Origin: an uncultured Clostridia bacterium
GTDB lineage: Bacteria; Bacillota; Clostridia; Christensenellales; Aristaeellaceae
Direction of reading: 5' to 3'
Length of the DNA: 56,415 nt
Assembly: GCA_934647305.1 (NCBI GenBank)
Contig: CAKUFI010000010.1
Span: 1 to 56,415, forward strand
Shown here: positions 41,323-50,494 of the stretch, one piece after another
Numbering within the stretch: position 1 is the stretch's first letter
How the letters are laid out: every line of letters starts with the position of its first letter
The notes under the pieces: generated by a model
Database searches by the model: none
What the model saw: only the letters and a program-made list of their open reading frames with translations
Told to the model about the DNA's origin: nothing
Program-made: the position numbers and the translations under genes

Positions 41323-41976
41323 ATGGCCGAAAGAGAATCGATTAAGCGGCTCATTCAGGAGACCCGTCTGATTGTGATTGCGCGGGGCATGGAGCCTCAG
41401 CGCATGCTGGACGCGGCCGAGGCGCTTTACGCGGGCGGCGTGCGCCTGCTGGAATGTACCTTTGACCACTGGCGCGAGGACTGCGAGCAGGCCAATCGCC
41501 GCCTGATTTCGGCGCTGGCGGAGCGCTTTTCGGGCAGGATGCAGATCGGCGCGGGCACGGTGCTGACCGTTCGGGAGGCCGAGGCCGCGGTGGACGCGGG
41601 CGCTTCCTTCCTGATTTCCCCCGGCGCGGACGATCGGGTCATTGCGAAGACCCGGGAAATGGGCGCGGTGTCCATTCCGGGCGCGCTCACGCCCACCGAG
41701 ATCGTCGCCGCCTGGCAGGCCGGCGCGGACTTCGTGAAGCTGTTCCCGGTCGGCGCGCTGGGCCCGGGCTACGTCAAGGCCGTCCGCGCGCCGCTTGCGC
41801 ACATTCCGATGCTGGCAGTGGGCGGGGTGACGCTGGAGAACATTCCGGCGTTCCTGAAGAGCGGCGTGTCCGGCTTCGGCGTCGGCGGCTCGATCCTCGC
41901 GGGCGCGGCGACGGGCGAGCTGAGCGCCGTCACCCAGACGGCCAGAGCCTACGTGCAGGCGGTTCAGGGATGTTAA
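41323..41976 (+). CDS. KDPG/KHG-type aldolase
   Basis: The 217-residue class I aldolase has ECTFD (Glu44), GAGTVL, ISPGADD, PGALTPTEI and FVKLFPV with Schiff-base Lys139. It should cleave 2-keto-3-deoxy-6-phosphogluconate or 4-hydroxy-2-oxoglutarate to pyruvate and an aldehyde. No kinase or dehydratase lies beside it, so the pathway is not fixed by context. AAAGGAGG precedes the ATG at 41323; the longer frame reads through the upstream gene. Confidence 0.88.
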   Translation: MAERESIKRLIQETRLIVIARGMEPQRMLDAAEALYAGGVRLLECTFDHWREDCEQANRRLISALAERFSGRMQIGAGTVLTVREAEAAVDAGASFLISPGADDRVIAKTREMGAVSIPGALTPTEIVAAWQAGADFVKLFPVGALGPGYVKAVRAPLAHIPMLAVGGVTLENIPAFLKSGVSGFGVGGSILAGAATGELSAVTQTARAYVQAVQGC

Positions 41977-41991
41977 ATACCTGCCCCGTAC

Positions 41992-42020
41992 TTGCGCAGC
42001 GGGCGAAAAATTGGTACAAT
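41992..42020 (+). promoter_or_regulatory. Promoter of parA-parB
   Basis: TTGCGC (41992-41997), 17 bases, TACAAT (42015-42020), 38 bases upstream of the parA start. Confidence 0.7.
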
Positions 42021-42058
42021 ATAAGTAGTTACACGAAGGTTTGAAGCGAGGCATGTCG

Positions 42059-42823
42059 ATGGGTAAGATCATTGCGGTGACCAATCAGAAGGGCGGCGTG
42101 GGCAAGACCACCACGGCGGTCAATCTGTCCGCCTGCGTGGCGGAGAAGGGCAGGCGCGTGCTGCTGGTGGATATCGATCCCCAGGGCAACGCGTCGAGCG
42201 GCCTGGGCTGCGCGGCCAAACACCGCCGGTCGGTCTACGACGTGCTGATGGGCGAAACGCCGGCAAAGGACGCGATACAGGCCACGAAGTTCGGCCCGCT
42301 GTCGCTTTTGCCCAGCTCGATTCAGCTGGCGGGCGCGGAGATCGAGCTGGTGGCCATGCCGGGGCGGGAGACGCTGCTCAAGAACGCGCTCGAGCCGGTG
42401 AAGGACGAGTACGACTACATCTTCATCGACTGTCCGCCCTCGCTGAGTCTGCTGACGCTCAACGCCATGGCGGCGGCCGACAGCGTGCTGGTGCCGATCC
42501 AGTGCGAATACTACGCGCTGGAGGGCGTGGGCCAGCTGATGAACACGCTGCAGCTGGTCAAAAAGAGCCTGAACCCGAGGATTGAGGTGGAGGGCGTGGT
42601 GCTGACCATGCTCGACGGGCGCACCAACCTGGGCATCCAGGTGGTGGAGGAGGTCAAGAAGTACTTCAAGGATCGGGTCTATTCGAGCATCATCCCGCGC
42701 AACGTGCGCCTGAGCGAGGCCCCGAGCCACGGCCTGCCCATTCACCTGTACGATTCCCGCAGCACGGGCGCGCAGGCGTATCGCGATCTGGCCGCAGAGT
42801 TTATCGAGTGGAACGAAGAATAA
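42059..42823 (+). CDS. parA: Chromosome partitioning ATPase ParA/Soj
   Basis: The 254-residue protein begins MGKIIAVTNQKGGVGKTTT, the deviant Walker A with signature Lys11, and has LLVDIDPQGNASSGLG and FIDCPPSLSLLTLNA. With ParB it places origins during division or sporulation. ATG 42059 is favoured by GCGAGG seven bases upstream; ATG 42053 adds two residues and is possible. Confidence 0.95.
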   Translation: MGKIIAVTNQKGGVGKTTTAVNLSACVAEKGRRVLLVDIDPQGNASSGLGCAAKHRRSVYDVLMGETPAKDAIQATKFGPLSLLPSSIQLAGAEIELVAMPGRETLLKNALEPVKDEYDYIFIDCPPSLSLLTLNAMAAADSVLVPIQCEYYALEGVGQLMNTLQLVKKSLNPRIEVEGVVLTMLDGRTNLGIQVVEEVKKYFKDRVYSSIIPRNVRLSEAPSHGLPIHLYDSRSTGAQAYRDLAAEFIEWNEE

Positions 42824-42842
42824 GTGGAGGTTGGCGAAACAC

Positions 42843-43751
42843 ATGGCGAGCAAATCAAAGGGCCTGGGCCGCGGCCTGGGCGCGCTGCTGGGCGAGATGT
42901 CCGAGGCGGAGGCGCAGCAGGAGCCGGTGCTGCTGAAAATGGAGGGCGCGCCGGTGGACGCGGTGGTTTCCCTGCGCCTGAGCGACATCGACCCCAACCG
43001 GGAGCAGCCCCGCCGCAGCTTTGACGAGCAGGCCATGCAGGAGCTGACCGACTCCATCCGCGCGATGGGCGTGATTCAGCCCATACTGGTCAGCAAGAAC
43101 GGCAGGCGATACACCATTATCGCGGGCGAACGACGCTGGCGCGCCGCGCGCTTCGCCGGGCTGACCGAGATCCCCGCGATCATCCGCGACTGGGACGAGG
43201 TGAAGCGGATGGAGGCCGCGCTGGTCGAGAACCTGCAGCGCGACGACCTGAACCCGGTCGAGGAGGCCATGGGCGTGAAGCGGCTGATGGAGCAGTGCGG
43301 CCTGACGCAGGACAAGGTGGCCGAGCGCCTGGGCAAGAGCCGACCGGCGGTGGCCAACACGCTGCGCCTGCTGACGCTGCCCGAGGCGGTGCTGAACATG
43401 ATTCGCGACGGCAGGCTGTCCGCGGGTCATGGCCGCGCGCTGGTGCCCCTGTCGCGCGACATGCAGGTGAAGCTCGCGCAGCTGGCCGCGGCCCAGGGCT
43501 GGTCTGTGCGCCAGCTGGAAAAAATCTGCCGCCAGCAGCTGGAAAAGAAGGACGAGCCCAAGCCCGAGCCCAGGCCGGTCGACCCGGAGTATAAGCGCCT
43601 GGAGCGCATGGCGCGGGACGTGTTCGGCGCGCGCGTGGAGCTGTCCGGCGACGAAAACAAGGGCAAGCTGGTGGTGCACTACCAGAGCGCCGACGACCTG
43701 CAGCGCATTTACGAGATCATGGATCACCTGTCCAGTCACCCGATCGCGTGA
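42843..43751 (+). CDS. parB: Chromosome partitioning protein ParB/Spo0J
   Basis: The 302-residue protein has the arginine patch (IIAGERRWRAARFAGL) at about 90, the CTPase-linked region, an HTH (LTQDKVAERLGKSRPAVANT) and a C-terminal dimer domain. It binds parS sites and spreads as a clamp. I found no exact parS in this window. ATG 42843 lies 12 bases after GGAGG; a TTG at 42831 abuts that site and is rejected. Confidence 0.95.
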   Translation: MASKSKGLGRGLGALLGEMSEAEAQQEPVLLKMEGAPVDAVVSLRLSDIDPNREQPRRSFDEQAMQELTDSIRAMGVIQPILVSKNGRRYTIIAGERRWRAARFAGLTEIPAIIRDWDEVKRMEAALVENLQRDDLNPVEEAMGVKRLMEQCGLTQDKVAERLGKSRPAVANTLRLLTLPEAVLNMIRDGRLSAGHGRALVPLSRDMQVKLAQLAAAQGWSVRQLEKICRQQLEKKDEPKPEPRPVDPEYKRLERMARDVFGARVELSGDENKGKLVVHYQSADDLQRIYEIMDHLSSHPIA

Positions 43752-43765
43752 GACAGGTGCTTTTA

Positions 43766-43798
43766 GGGGAGGCGTCTTTTCGAAAAGGCAGCCTCCCC
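43766..43798 (+). repeat. 3'-end hairpin repeat, copy c
   Basis: GGGGAGGC-TCTTTT faces AAAAGG-GCCTCCCC around TCG, 15 bases past the parB stop. It probably acts as a terminator-like structure, although the T run lies in the stem. Confidence 0.75.
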
Positions 43799-43840
43799 AG
43801 TGTGCTTTTCACATCAATTTGCTGAAATGGAGGATTTTTT

Positions 43841-46054
43841 ATGAAACGATACGAGATTACCTGGCAGGTGGGGTATCAGTCCGCGCCGGACGGCCGGCCG
43901 CAGGAGATGATGCCCGCCAGCGTGCCGGGCGCGGTGCAGCTGGATTACGCGCGCGCCAAGGGCTGGCCGCCCTTCTGGAAGGGTGTGAACTTCAAGGACT
44001 ACAAGTGGATGGAGGACGTGTACTGGCTGTACGAGAGCCGCGTGCAGATCCCCTGCGAGGCGGGCGAGCGCGCCTTCCTGCACTTTTTGGGCATTGACTA
44101 CCGCTATCGCATCCTGGTGGACGGCGAGTGCCTGGCCGACGACGAGGGCATGTTCAGGCCGGTTCACCTGGACGTGACCCGCTTTGCCGGGTGCACGGTG
44201 TGCCTGCAGGTGCTGATCTTCCCCGCGCCCAAGGCGGACGACTCCGACACCCGCACCCAGGCGCGCAAAAGCTGCAAGTCTCCGGCCTGCTACAGCTGGG
44301 ACTGGCACCCGCGGCTGGTGACGGCCGGGCTGTGGGACGAGGCGTATCTGACCGTCGGCCCGGCGCGGCAGCTGACCGACCTGGACGCGACCTACACGCT
44401 GAGCGACGATTTTGGCCGCTGCGACGTGCGCGTGGAGGCGAGGGCGCCTGAGGACGGCCCCGTCGAGGCGGTGCTGAGCCTGGAGGGAAAAGAGGTCGCG
44501 CGGGCGGAGGGCGTGCTGAATGGCGGCGAGGCGAGCCTTTCCCTGAGCATTGACAAGCCGAAGCTGTGGTACCCGGTGGGCTGCGGCGAGCAGACCAGAT
44601 ACCTGCTGACCGTGCGCGCGCTGGGCGAGGACGGAAGCGTGATCGACGAGCGAATCAGGCCGATCGGCCTGCGCCGTGTGCGCCTGGTGATGAACGAGGG
44701 CAGCTGGGACGAGCCGAAGGACTTCCCCAAGAGCCGCTCGGACGCGCCCGCGACGCTCGAGGTCAACGGCCGCAGGCTGTTCGCGCGCGGCTCGAACTGG
44801 GTCAACGCCCAGGTCTTTCCCGGTACGATGTCCCCCGAGCACTATGAATCGCTGCTCATGCTGGTTCGCGACGCGCACATGAACATCCTGCGCATCTGGG
44901 GCGGCGGCTTCGTCAATAAGGAGAGCTTCTTCGAGCTGTGCGACGAGCTGGGCATCATGGTCTGGCAGGAGTTCCCGCTGGCCTGCAACGAATACCCGGA
45001 CGAGGAGCACTATCTGTCCGTGCTCAAGCAGGAGGCGACGTCGATCATCCGCCGCCTGCGCACGCATCCCTGCGTGGTTCTGTACTGCGGCGGCAACGAG
45101 CTGTTTAATAACTGGTCGCTGATGACCGATCAGCACCACGCGCTGCGCCTGCTCAACGCCGTGTGCTACGAGGAGGATCGCTGCACGCCCTTCATCGCCA
45201 CCTCGCCGCTCAACGGCATGGGCCACGGCAGCTACCTGAACTACGACGAGACCATCGACGAGGAGCTGCTCACCCGCTTCGTGCACAGCCACAACACCGC
45301 CTATACCGAGTTCGGCTGCCCGTCGGTGTCCCCGGCGAGCTACCTGCGCACCTTCATGTCGCCCGAGGACTTCAATGACTGCCGCCCGGAAAACGAGGTC
45401 TGGCGCGAGCATCATGCCTTTAACGCCTGGGTCAAGGACTCCTGGGCGCGCTTCTGCGAGGCGGAGTACTTCTTCGGCGGCTTCGAGGGCACCGAGGATC
45501 TGTGCCGCAAGACCGCGATGATCCAGTCGATGTGTTATCAGAACGAGTTCGAGGCGATGAGGCAGCAGTGGCCGCACTGCGCCATGGCCATCAACTGGTG
45601 CCTGAACGAGCCCTGGCCGACCGCCGCCGGCAACAGCCTGATCGCCTGGCCCTGCGTGGTCAAGCCCGCCTATTACGCCGTCAAGGCCGCGCTACGCCCC
45701 CGAATGGCCAGCCTGGGCATCGAGAAGCAGCGCTGGCAGCCGGGCGAGCGCTTCCACGGCCGCGTATGGGTGTTCAACGACCGGCCGGCGAATCTGGAGG
45801 CACTGACCGTGGACGCGTTCTATATCGCGCCCGGAAGCAGCGAGGAGCGGCCGCTGGGCAGCTTCCCCTGCCAGGAGCTCGCCGCCGATTCCCATGCCGA
45901 GGTGGGCGGAGTGAGCGTCGATCTGCCCAGGCAGGACGGCCTGTTCCGCATCCTGCTGCGCGTGCGCAGTCATCCCGAGATGGATTCCGAGTACACGCTG
46001 TTCTGCCGCGCCGCTGAGGCCCGCGTGCAGTTCGTCAGCGGACTGAATACCTGA
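43841..46054 (+). CDS. GH2 beta-mannosidase-like enzyme
   Basis: The 737-residue protein has the GH2 order: a sugar-binding jelly roll (residues about 1-170), an Ig-like domain, a TIM barrel and C-terminal beta parts. ILRIWGGGFVNKESFFELCD and MVWQEFP are beta-mannosidase features; CGGNEL gives the acid/base Glu and TEFGCPS the nucleophile. There is no signal peptide. It should remove terminal beta-linked mannose from imported glycans. TGGAGG precedes the ATG. Element B follows its terminator. Confidence 0.85.
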   Translation: MKRYEITWQVGYQSAPDGRPQEMMPASVPGAVQLDYARAKGWPPFWKGVNFKDYKWMEDVYWLYESRVQIPCEAGERAFLHFLGIDYRYRILVDGECLADDEGMFRPVHLDVTRFAGCTVCLQVLIFPAPKADDSDTRTQARKSCKSPACYSWDWHPRLVTAGLWDEAYLTVGPARQLTDLDATYTLSDDFGRCDVRVEARAPEDGPVEAVLSLEGKEVARAEGVLNGGEASLSLSIDKPKLWYPVGCGEQTRYLLTVRALGEDGSVIDERIRPIGLRRVRLVMNEGSWDEPKDFPKSRSDAPATLEVNGRRLFARGSNWVNAQVFPGTMSPEHYESLLMLVRDAHMNILRIWGGGFVNKESFFELCDELGIMVWQEFPLACNEYPDEEHYLSVLKQEATSIIRRLRTHPCVVLYCGGNELFNNWSLMTDQHHALRLLNAVCYEEDRCTPFIATSPLNGMGHGSYLNYDETIDEELLTRFVHSHNTAYTEFGCPSVSPASYLRTFMSPEDFNDCRPENEVWREHHAFNAWVKDSWARFCEAEYFFGGFEGTEDLCRKTAMIQSMCYQNEFEAMRQQWPHCAMAINWCLNEPWPTAAGNSLIAWPCVVKPAYYAVKAALRPRMASLGIEKQRWQPGERFHGRVWVFNDRPANLEALTVDAFYIAPGSSEERPLGSFPCQELAADSHAEVGGVSVDLPRQDGLFRILLRVRSHPEMDSEYTLFCRAAEARVQFVSGLNT

Positions 46055-46110
46055 TCGTTTTCCCGCGCGCCGCGCTGCGGCGCGCGGAGGCGGGGAACGC
46101 GGGATCGAGA

Positions 46111-46428
46111 AAGCGCCGAAGGGCATTGCCCTTCGGCGCTTCAGCTTGTCAAAAAAGTTTTGACAAGCTGGTGGACGGGGAAGCAAGCTCCCCCGCCACT
46201 GCCACCCTCACCAGTCTCCGCTAAAAATCGAAGATTTTTCGGGCGCGGAGCCTGCAGGGAAACGATTTTTTCTCTGGAAAATGGGATTTTCCGGCGCAAA
46301 AATCGCCCCGTGCCCACCGTACATGCCACTGGGCACGATTGAAAGTTCGAAAGGGCCGCGGCCCTCTCGAGCTCTCCCGAGTTTTTCGACAGTCTGAAGC
46401 GCCGAAGGGCATTGCCCTTCGGCGCTTC
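46111..46428 (+). mobile_element. Terminator-nested structured element, copy B
   Basis: A 254-bp element (46143-46396) lies between exact 32-bp copies of a hairpin, AGCGCCGAAGGGCA facing TGCCCTTCGGCGCT (46111-46142, 46397-46428). Ends match copy A. Compared with A, inner stems change on both sides: CTCCGC/GCGGAG replaces TTTTTGC/GCAAAAA, and AAAAATC/GATTTTT replaces GAAATC/GATTTC. CGTGCCC/GGGCACG is present. It follows the GH2 gene in the same orientation as copy A follows its gene. Confidence 0.78.
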
Positions 46429-46744
46429 CTCGATCTGTGCGGCGCGTGAAACGTCATCGATGTAGAAACCTGCTCGGCTGTCGGCAGCGCCGACCTTCAA
46501 TCCGCAGCACGGATTCGGAGAATTCAGGAATTCCAATTTGTTGTTATAGAATTAGTTGTCGGAACCGGCGGCAGCAGGTGGAACCGGCACTGCCTAGTCC
46601 CGTTTCCCATAGCCCTTCGCGCGAGAATCACATTGTCCAGTGCTTTATTCCCTTTTTCGCAAGTGTTTTCCGGGTGGGGCTTGGGGAGGCGCCTTTTTCA
46701 AAAAGGCGGCATCCCCAACGTTCCCTCGTCTCCCCAGCGTTTCC
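46429..46744. repeat. Non-coding repeats before the flavodiiron gene
   Basis: No gene is supported. The segment holds a decayed two-hairpin element (46518-46600) with the CGGCGGCAGCAGG block, and copy d of the 3'-end hairpin family: GGGGAGGCGCCTTTTT faces AAAAAGGCGGCATCCCC (46683-46716), followed by AACGTTCCC. The hairpin lies just past the stop of the leftward flavodiiron gene. Confidence 0.7.
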
Positions 46745-48583
46745 TTACCCGATGGGCTCGAAGTCCTCGGGGCCGTGCTTGCACAGGGGGCAGACGTAGT
46801 CTTCGGGCAGGGTGTCGCCCTCATAGACGTAGCCGCAGATCTTGCAGACGAAGCCCTTTTTGGGGGTATCGGTGGGCTGAGGCTTGGGCTTGGTGTGGGC
46901 GAAGTAGTAGGCGTAGGTGATGGAGGGCTGGTCGCAGAGCACTTTGGCCTCGACCACCTCGGCGACGAAGAGCGTGTGAGTGTCGTAGTCGTGGGACTCG
47001 ACCACCTTGCAGGAGATGACGGCGTTCGTGTACTTCGGGATGTAGCGCAGGCCGTTGGCGGTGCGCGCGTCGCAGTCGCAGCCGACGAACTTGTCCGCGT
47101 CGCGGCCGCTGACGAAGCCGAAGCGCTCGAAGACCTTGAAGGGAACCTCCTCGGTGAGCACGGACAGGTTGAACAGGCCGGTGCGCGCGATCATGTCGCG
47201 GGAAAGATTCTGGCGATTGACCGCGATGGTGACGCGCTTGGGGTTGTCGGTGAGCATCTGCGCGGTGTTGATGATGCAGCCGTTGTCCTTGTCGCCCTCG
47301 CGGGAGGTGAGCACGAACAGGCCGTAGGACAGCTTGTTCATCGCCGCGCCGTCGATCAGCGGGTTGGCCGGGGTGGAGGAAGCCTTGGGCGCGGGCAGGG
47401 AGGCGACGATCGCGTCGGAGAGCGCGTCGAGCTGCGGGAGCTGGTCTTCCTTGAGCGCCGAGGCGATGGACAGGCCTTCCTCGAGCAGGGTCAGGTTCTT
47501 GCAGGGGGCGAGCAGCTTCTTCATCAGCAGGCCGCTGGTCGGCGCCCAGGAGCCGTTTTCGATCAGCGCCACGGTGCGGTTCTGCAGGTTGTGCGCCACC
47601 AGGTCGTGCAGCAGCTCGTCCATGCGCAGGAAAATGCCCGCGTTGTAGGTGGCCGAGGCGAACACCAGGTGACTGAACCGGAAGGCGGCGGCGACGATCT
47701 CCGAGGAAGGCGTGACCGACACGTCGTACATCACGGTGCGCACGCCCTTTTCGCGCAGGCGGCAGGACAGGATCTCGGCGGCGTTCTCGGTGTGGCCGTA
47801 GATCGAGCCGTAGGCGATGAGCACGCCGGTTTCCTCGGGCGTGTAGCTGCTCCAGGCGTAGTACTTGCCGATGAAGTCCTGCGCCTGCCTGCGCCAGACG
47901 AAGCCGTGCAGCGGGCAGATCATGCCGATCTCGACGGTCGAAGCCTTTTTGAGCAGCGCCTGCACCTGCGTGCCGTACTTGCCCACGATGTTGCAGTAGT
48001 ACCTGCGCGCCTCGTCCAGATAGTCCCGCTCGAAGTTCACCTCGTCGGCGAACAGCGCGCCGTTGAGCGCCCCGAAGCAGCCAAACGCGTCGGCCGAGAA
48101 CAGGATTTTGTCGGTCAGGTCGTAGGTCACCATGACCTCGGGCCAGTGCACCATCGGCGCCATCAGGAAGGTCAGGCGGTGGCGGCCGGTTTCAAGCACC
48201 TCGCCCTCCTTGACCAGCTGCGCGGCGAAGGTCACGTCGAAGAAGCGCTTCATCATCGCCTCGGTCTTGGCGTTGCACACCACCGTCGCCTCGGGATACC
48301 GCAGCAGCAGCTCCGCCAGCGTGGCCGAATGGTCGGGCTCCATGTGCTGCACCACCACGTAGTCCAGCTTCCGCCCGCCCAGCACGTGCGCGAGGTTCTC
48401 GAAGAACACGCCCGACACCGCCTTGTCCACCGTGTCCATGAGCACGGTCTTTTCATCCATCAGCAGGTAGGAGTTGTAGGACACGCCCTGCGGCACCTGA
48501 TAAATCCCCTCAAACAGTGCCAGACGGCGGTCGTTGCCGCCCACCCAGTAAAGATCGCTCGTGACGTTTCGCACGCAATACAT
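46745..48583 (-). CDS. Flavodiiron protein fused to flavin reductase and rubredoxin
   Basis: The 612-residue protein joins four parts: a metallo-beta-lactamase diiron domain with HMEPDH (His80, Glu82, Asp84, His85) and later His/Asp ligands; a flavodoxin-like domain (YGSIYGHTENAA, about residue 258); a flavin reductase-like domain (about 415-560); and a C-terminal rubredoxin with two CxxC pairs (CKIC, CPLC). Such proteins reduce O2 to water or NO to N2O in anaerobes; the fusion would carry electrons internally from NAD(P)H. GAGGAGG precedes the ATG. Confidence 0.93.
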   Translation of the reverse strand: MYCVRNVTSDLYWVGGNDRRLALFEGIYQVPQGVSYNSYLLMDEKTVLMDTVDKAVSGVFFENLAHVLGGRKLDYVVVQHMEPDHSATLAELLLRYPEATVVCNAKTEAMMKRFFDVTFAAQLVKEGEVLETGRHRLTFLMAPMVHWPEVMVTYDLTDKILFSADAFGCFGALNGALFADEVNFERDYLDEARRYYCNIVGKYGTQVQALLKKASTVEIGMICPLHGFVWRRQAQDFIGKYYAWSSYTPEETGVLIAYGSIYGHTENAAEILSCRLREKGVRTVMYDVSVTPSSEIVAAAFRFSHLVFASATYNAGIFLRMDELLHDLVAHNLQNRTVALIENGSWAPTSGLLMKKLLAPCKNLTLLEEGLSIASALKEDQLPQLDALSDAIVASLPAPKASSTPANPLIDGAAMNKLSYGLFVLTSREGDKDNGCIINTAQMLTDNPKRVTIAVNRQNLSRDMIARTGLFNLSVLTEEVPFKVFERFGFVSGRDADKFVGCDCDARTANGLRYIPKYTNAVISCKVVESHDYDTHTLFVAEVVEAKVLCDQPSITYAYYFAHTKPKPQPTDTPKKGFVCKICGYVYEGDTLPEDYVCPLCKHGPEDFEPIG

Positions 48584-48642
48584 GATGCAAACCTCCTCTA
48601 TTCGTATCGCCCGATTGGGCGTCCATCACTCATGACAATCAT

Positions 48643-48686
48643 ATTATACCGGACGCGGGCGAAGATGGTATGTCGTATATGCGACA
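48643..48686 (-). promoter_or_regulatory. Promoter and operator-like dyad of the flavodiiron gene
   Basis: Read leftward, TATAAT is at 48648-48643 and the -35 region (ATACCA) is poor. A dyad TGTCG-n6-CGACA (48671-48686) is centred about 42 bases upstream of the predicted start, the position used by CRP/FNR-type activators overlapping -35. The arms resemble, but do not equal, TGTGA of CRP. The regulator is unknown. Confidence 0.6.
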
Positions 48687-48734
48687 GCAATCCAAAACTT
48701 GCCGGGGTGAAAATGTAAAGTATCGGAAATCCTA

Positions 48735-48763
48735 TTGACGAAGTGGGAATTGATTGCTATAAT
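48735..48763 (+). promoter_or_regulatory. Promoter of iscS-iscU
   Basis: TTGACG (48735-48740), 17 bases, TATAAT (48758-48763), 41 bases upstream of the iscS ATG. Confidence 0.85.
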
Positions 48764-48803
48764 TCGATTGTGCCCCGGAAGCGGGGCCAAAGGAGGAAAA
48801 CTT

Positions 48804-49991
48804 ATGTACGTTTACGCGGACCACGCGGCCACGACCGAAATGAGCGAGGTCGCGAAAAATAGCATGATTCAGGCCCTGAAGGACCAGTGGGGCAACCCGT
48901 CCAGCCTGCACTCGGGCGGGCAGCGCGCCAAGGAGGCGCTGGAGGCGGCCCGCGCGCAGATCGCCGGACTGCTGGGCGCGCAGAGCAGCGAAATCTACTT
49001 CACCTCCGGCGGCAGCGAGGCGGACAATCAGGCCATACTGACCGCCGTTCGCCTGGGCGCGCGCAGGGGCAAAAAGCATATCATCACCTCGGCGTTCGAG
49101 CATCACGCGATCATGCACCCGCTGGAGCGCCTGGAAAAGGAAGGCTATGAAATCACCTGGCTGCCGGTGCACGAAAACGGCATGGTGCGCCCCGAGGAGG
49201 TCGCCGCCGCCATTCGCGACGATACCGCGCTGGTGACCATCATGTACGCCAACAACGAAATCGGCACGCTGCAGCCCATCGCTGAGATCGGCCGCATCTG
49301 CCGCGAGAAGAAGATACTGTTCCATACGGACGCGGTGCAGGCCGTGGGCCATGTGCCGGTGGATGTGGTGCGCGACCAGGTGGACATGCTCTCCCTTTCG
49401 GCGCACAAGTTTCACGGCCCCAAGGGAATTGGCCTGCTGTACGCGCGAAAGGGCGTGAACGTGGCCACCCTGATTGAGGGCGGCGCGCAGGAACGCGGAA
49501 AGCGCGCGGGCACGGAAAACCTGCCCGCGATCATCGCCATGGCGGCGGCGCTTCAGGACGCCTGCGACCACATGAAGGAGAACACCGACCGCATCGTGCC
49601 CATGCGCGAGCGGCTGATCGAGGAGCTGAGCAAGATCCCGCATTCCCGCCTCAACGGCGACCGCAATGTGCGCGTGCCCGGCACCGTGAACTTCTGCTTT
49701 GAAGGCATCGAGGGCGAATCGCTGCTGCTGATGCTCGATGACCTGGGCATTGAGGCCTCCTCCGGCTCGGCCTGCACCTCCGGCTCGCTCGACCCCAGCC
49801 ATGTGCTGCTGGCGCTGGGCCTGCCGCACGAGGTGGCGCACGGCTCACTGCGCCTGTCCATCGGCGAGGATAATACCCCCGAGCAGATCGAGTATATCGT
49901 GCAGAAGGTGCCTGAGGTGGTCAGCTTCCTGCGCGGCATTTCGCCGGTCTGGGAAGAGCTTGAAAAGGGCGAGCGCCCGCACAGAATCTGA
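48804..49991 (+). CDS. Cysteine desulfurase, NifS/IscS type
   Basis: The 395-residue PLP enzyme takes sulfur from cysteine for Fe-S cluster assembly. SAHKFHGPKG gives PLP-binding Lys202; SSGSACTSGSLDPSH gives the persulfide Cys324 in the class I loop; the N terminus MYVYADHAATT is typical. AAAGGAGG precedes the ATG; an earlier in-frame start overlaps the promoter. It is followed by its scaffold gene 26 bases later. Confidence 0.93.
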   Translation: MYVYADHAATTEMSEVAKNSMIQALKDQWGNPSSLHSGGQRAKEALEAARAQIAGLLGAQSSEIYFTSGGSEADNQAILTAVRLGARRGKKHIITSAFEHHAIMHPLERLEKEGYEITWLPVHENGMVRPEEVAAAIRDDTALVTIMYANNEIGTLQPIAEIGRICREKKILFHTDAVQAVGHVPVDVVRDQVDMLSLSAHKFHGPKGIGLLYARKGVNVATLIEGGAQERGKRAGTENLPAIIAMAAALQDACDHMKENTDRIVPMRERLIEELSKIPHSRLNGDRNVRVPGTVNFCFEGIEGESLLLMLDDLGIEASSGSACTSGSLDPSHVLLALGLPHEVAHGSLRLSIGEDNTPEQIEYIVQKVPEVVSFLRGISPVWEELEKGERPHRI

Positions 49992-50017
49992 CGTCATTCG
50001 AAAAGGAGTGTTTCAAT

Positions 50018-50476
50018 ATGCTGTACAGTGATAAGGTCATGGATCATTTCCGCAATCCCCGCAACCTGGGCAAGATGGACGACGCGGACGGCATCGGCGA
50101 GGTTGGCAACGCCAAGTGCGGCGACATCATGAAGATGTATATCAAGGTCAAGGACGGCGTCATCACCGACGTGAAGTTCAACACCTTCGGCTGCGGCTCG
50201 GCCATCGCGACCTCGTCCATGGCCACCGAAATGATCAAGGGCAAGCCCATTGACGAGGCACTTCAGCTCTCCAACAAGGCCGTGGTCGAGGCGCTGGACG
50301 GCCTGCCTGCCCATAAGATCCACTGCTCGGTGCTGGCCGAGGAAGCGGTCAAGGCCGCCGTCAAGGACTACTATGACAAGCACGGCATCGCCTACGACGC
50401 GGAGCAGTTCTGCGACGGCGACTGTGCCTGCTGCCATGCGCATGACCACGAGGAAAACGAGGCGCACGCGGAGTAA
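50018..50476 (+). CDS. Fe-S cluster scaffold IscU/NifU-N with Cys/His-rich tail
   Basis: The 152-residue protein has the scaffold ligands Cys34 (AKCGD with Asp36), Cys59 (FGCGSA) and Cys103 (HCSVLAEEA). After the normal end at about residue 128 there is a tail with Cys132, Cys136, Cys138, Cys139, His140, His142, His144 and His150, unlike standard IscU. The tail may bind a metal. AAAGGAGTG precedes the ATG. Element C follows the gene. Confidence 0.9.
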   Translation: MLYSDKVMDHFRNPRNLGKMDDADGIGEVGNAKCGDIMKMYIKVKDGVITDVKFNTFGCGSAIATSSMATEMIKGKPIDEALQLSNKAVVEALDGLPAHKIHCSVLAEEAVKAAVKDYYDKHGIAYDAEQFCDGDCACCHAHDHEENEAHAE

Positions 50477-50494
50477 ATCCTGTCGGAAAACAAA

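Noticed and set aside
40558..41976. 472-residue ORF that could fuse the ECF S-component region to the aldolase
   Set aside because: The first part is a different frame of the S-component gene plus repeat DNA; the aldolase has its own AAAGGAGG and ATG at 41323.
42001..43840. parS site near parA-parB
   Set aside because: No copy of the TGTTTCACGTGAAACA consensus was found by eye; sites may lie outside the window.
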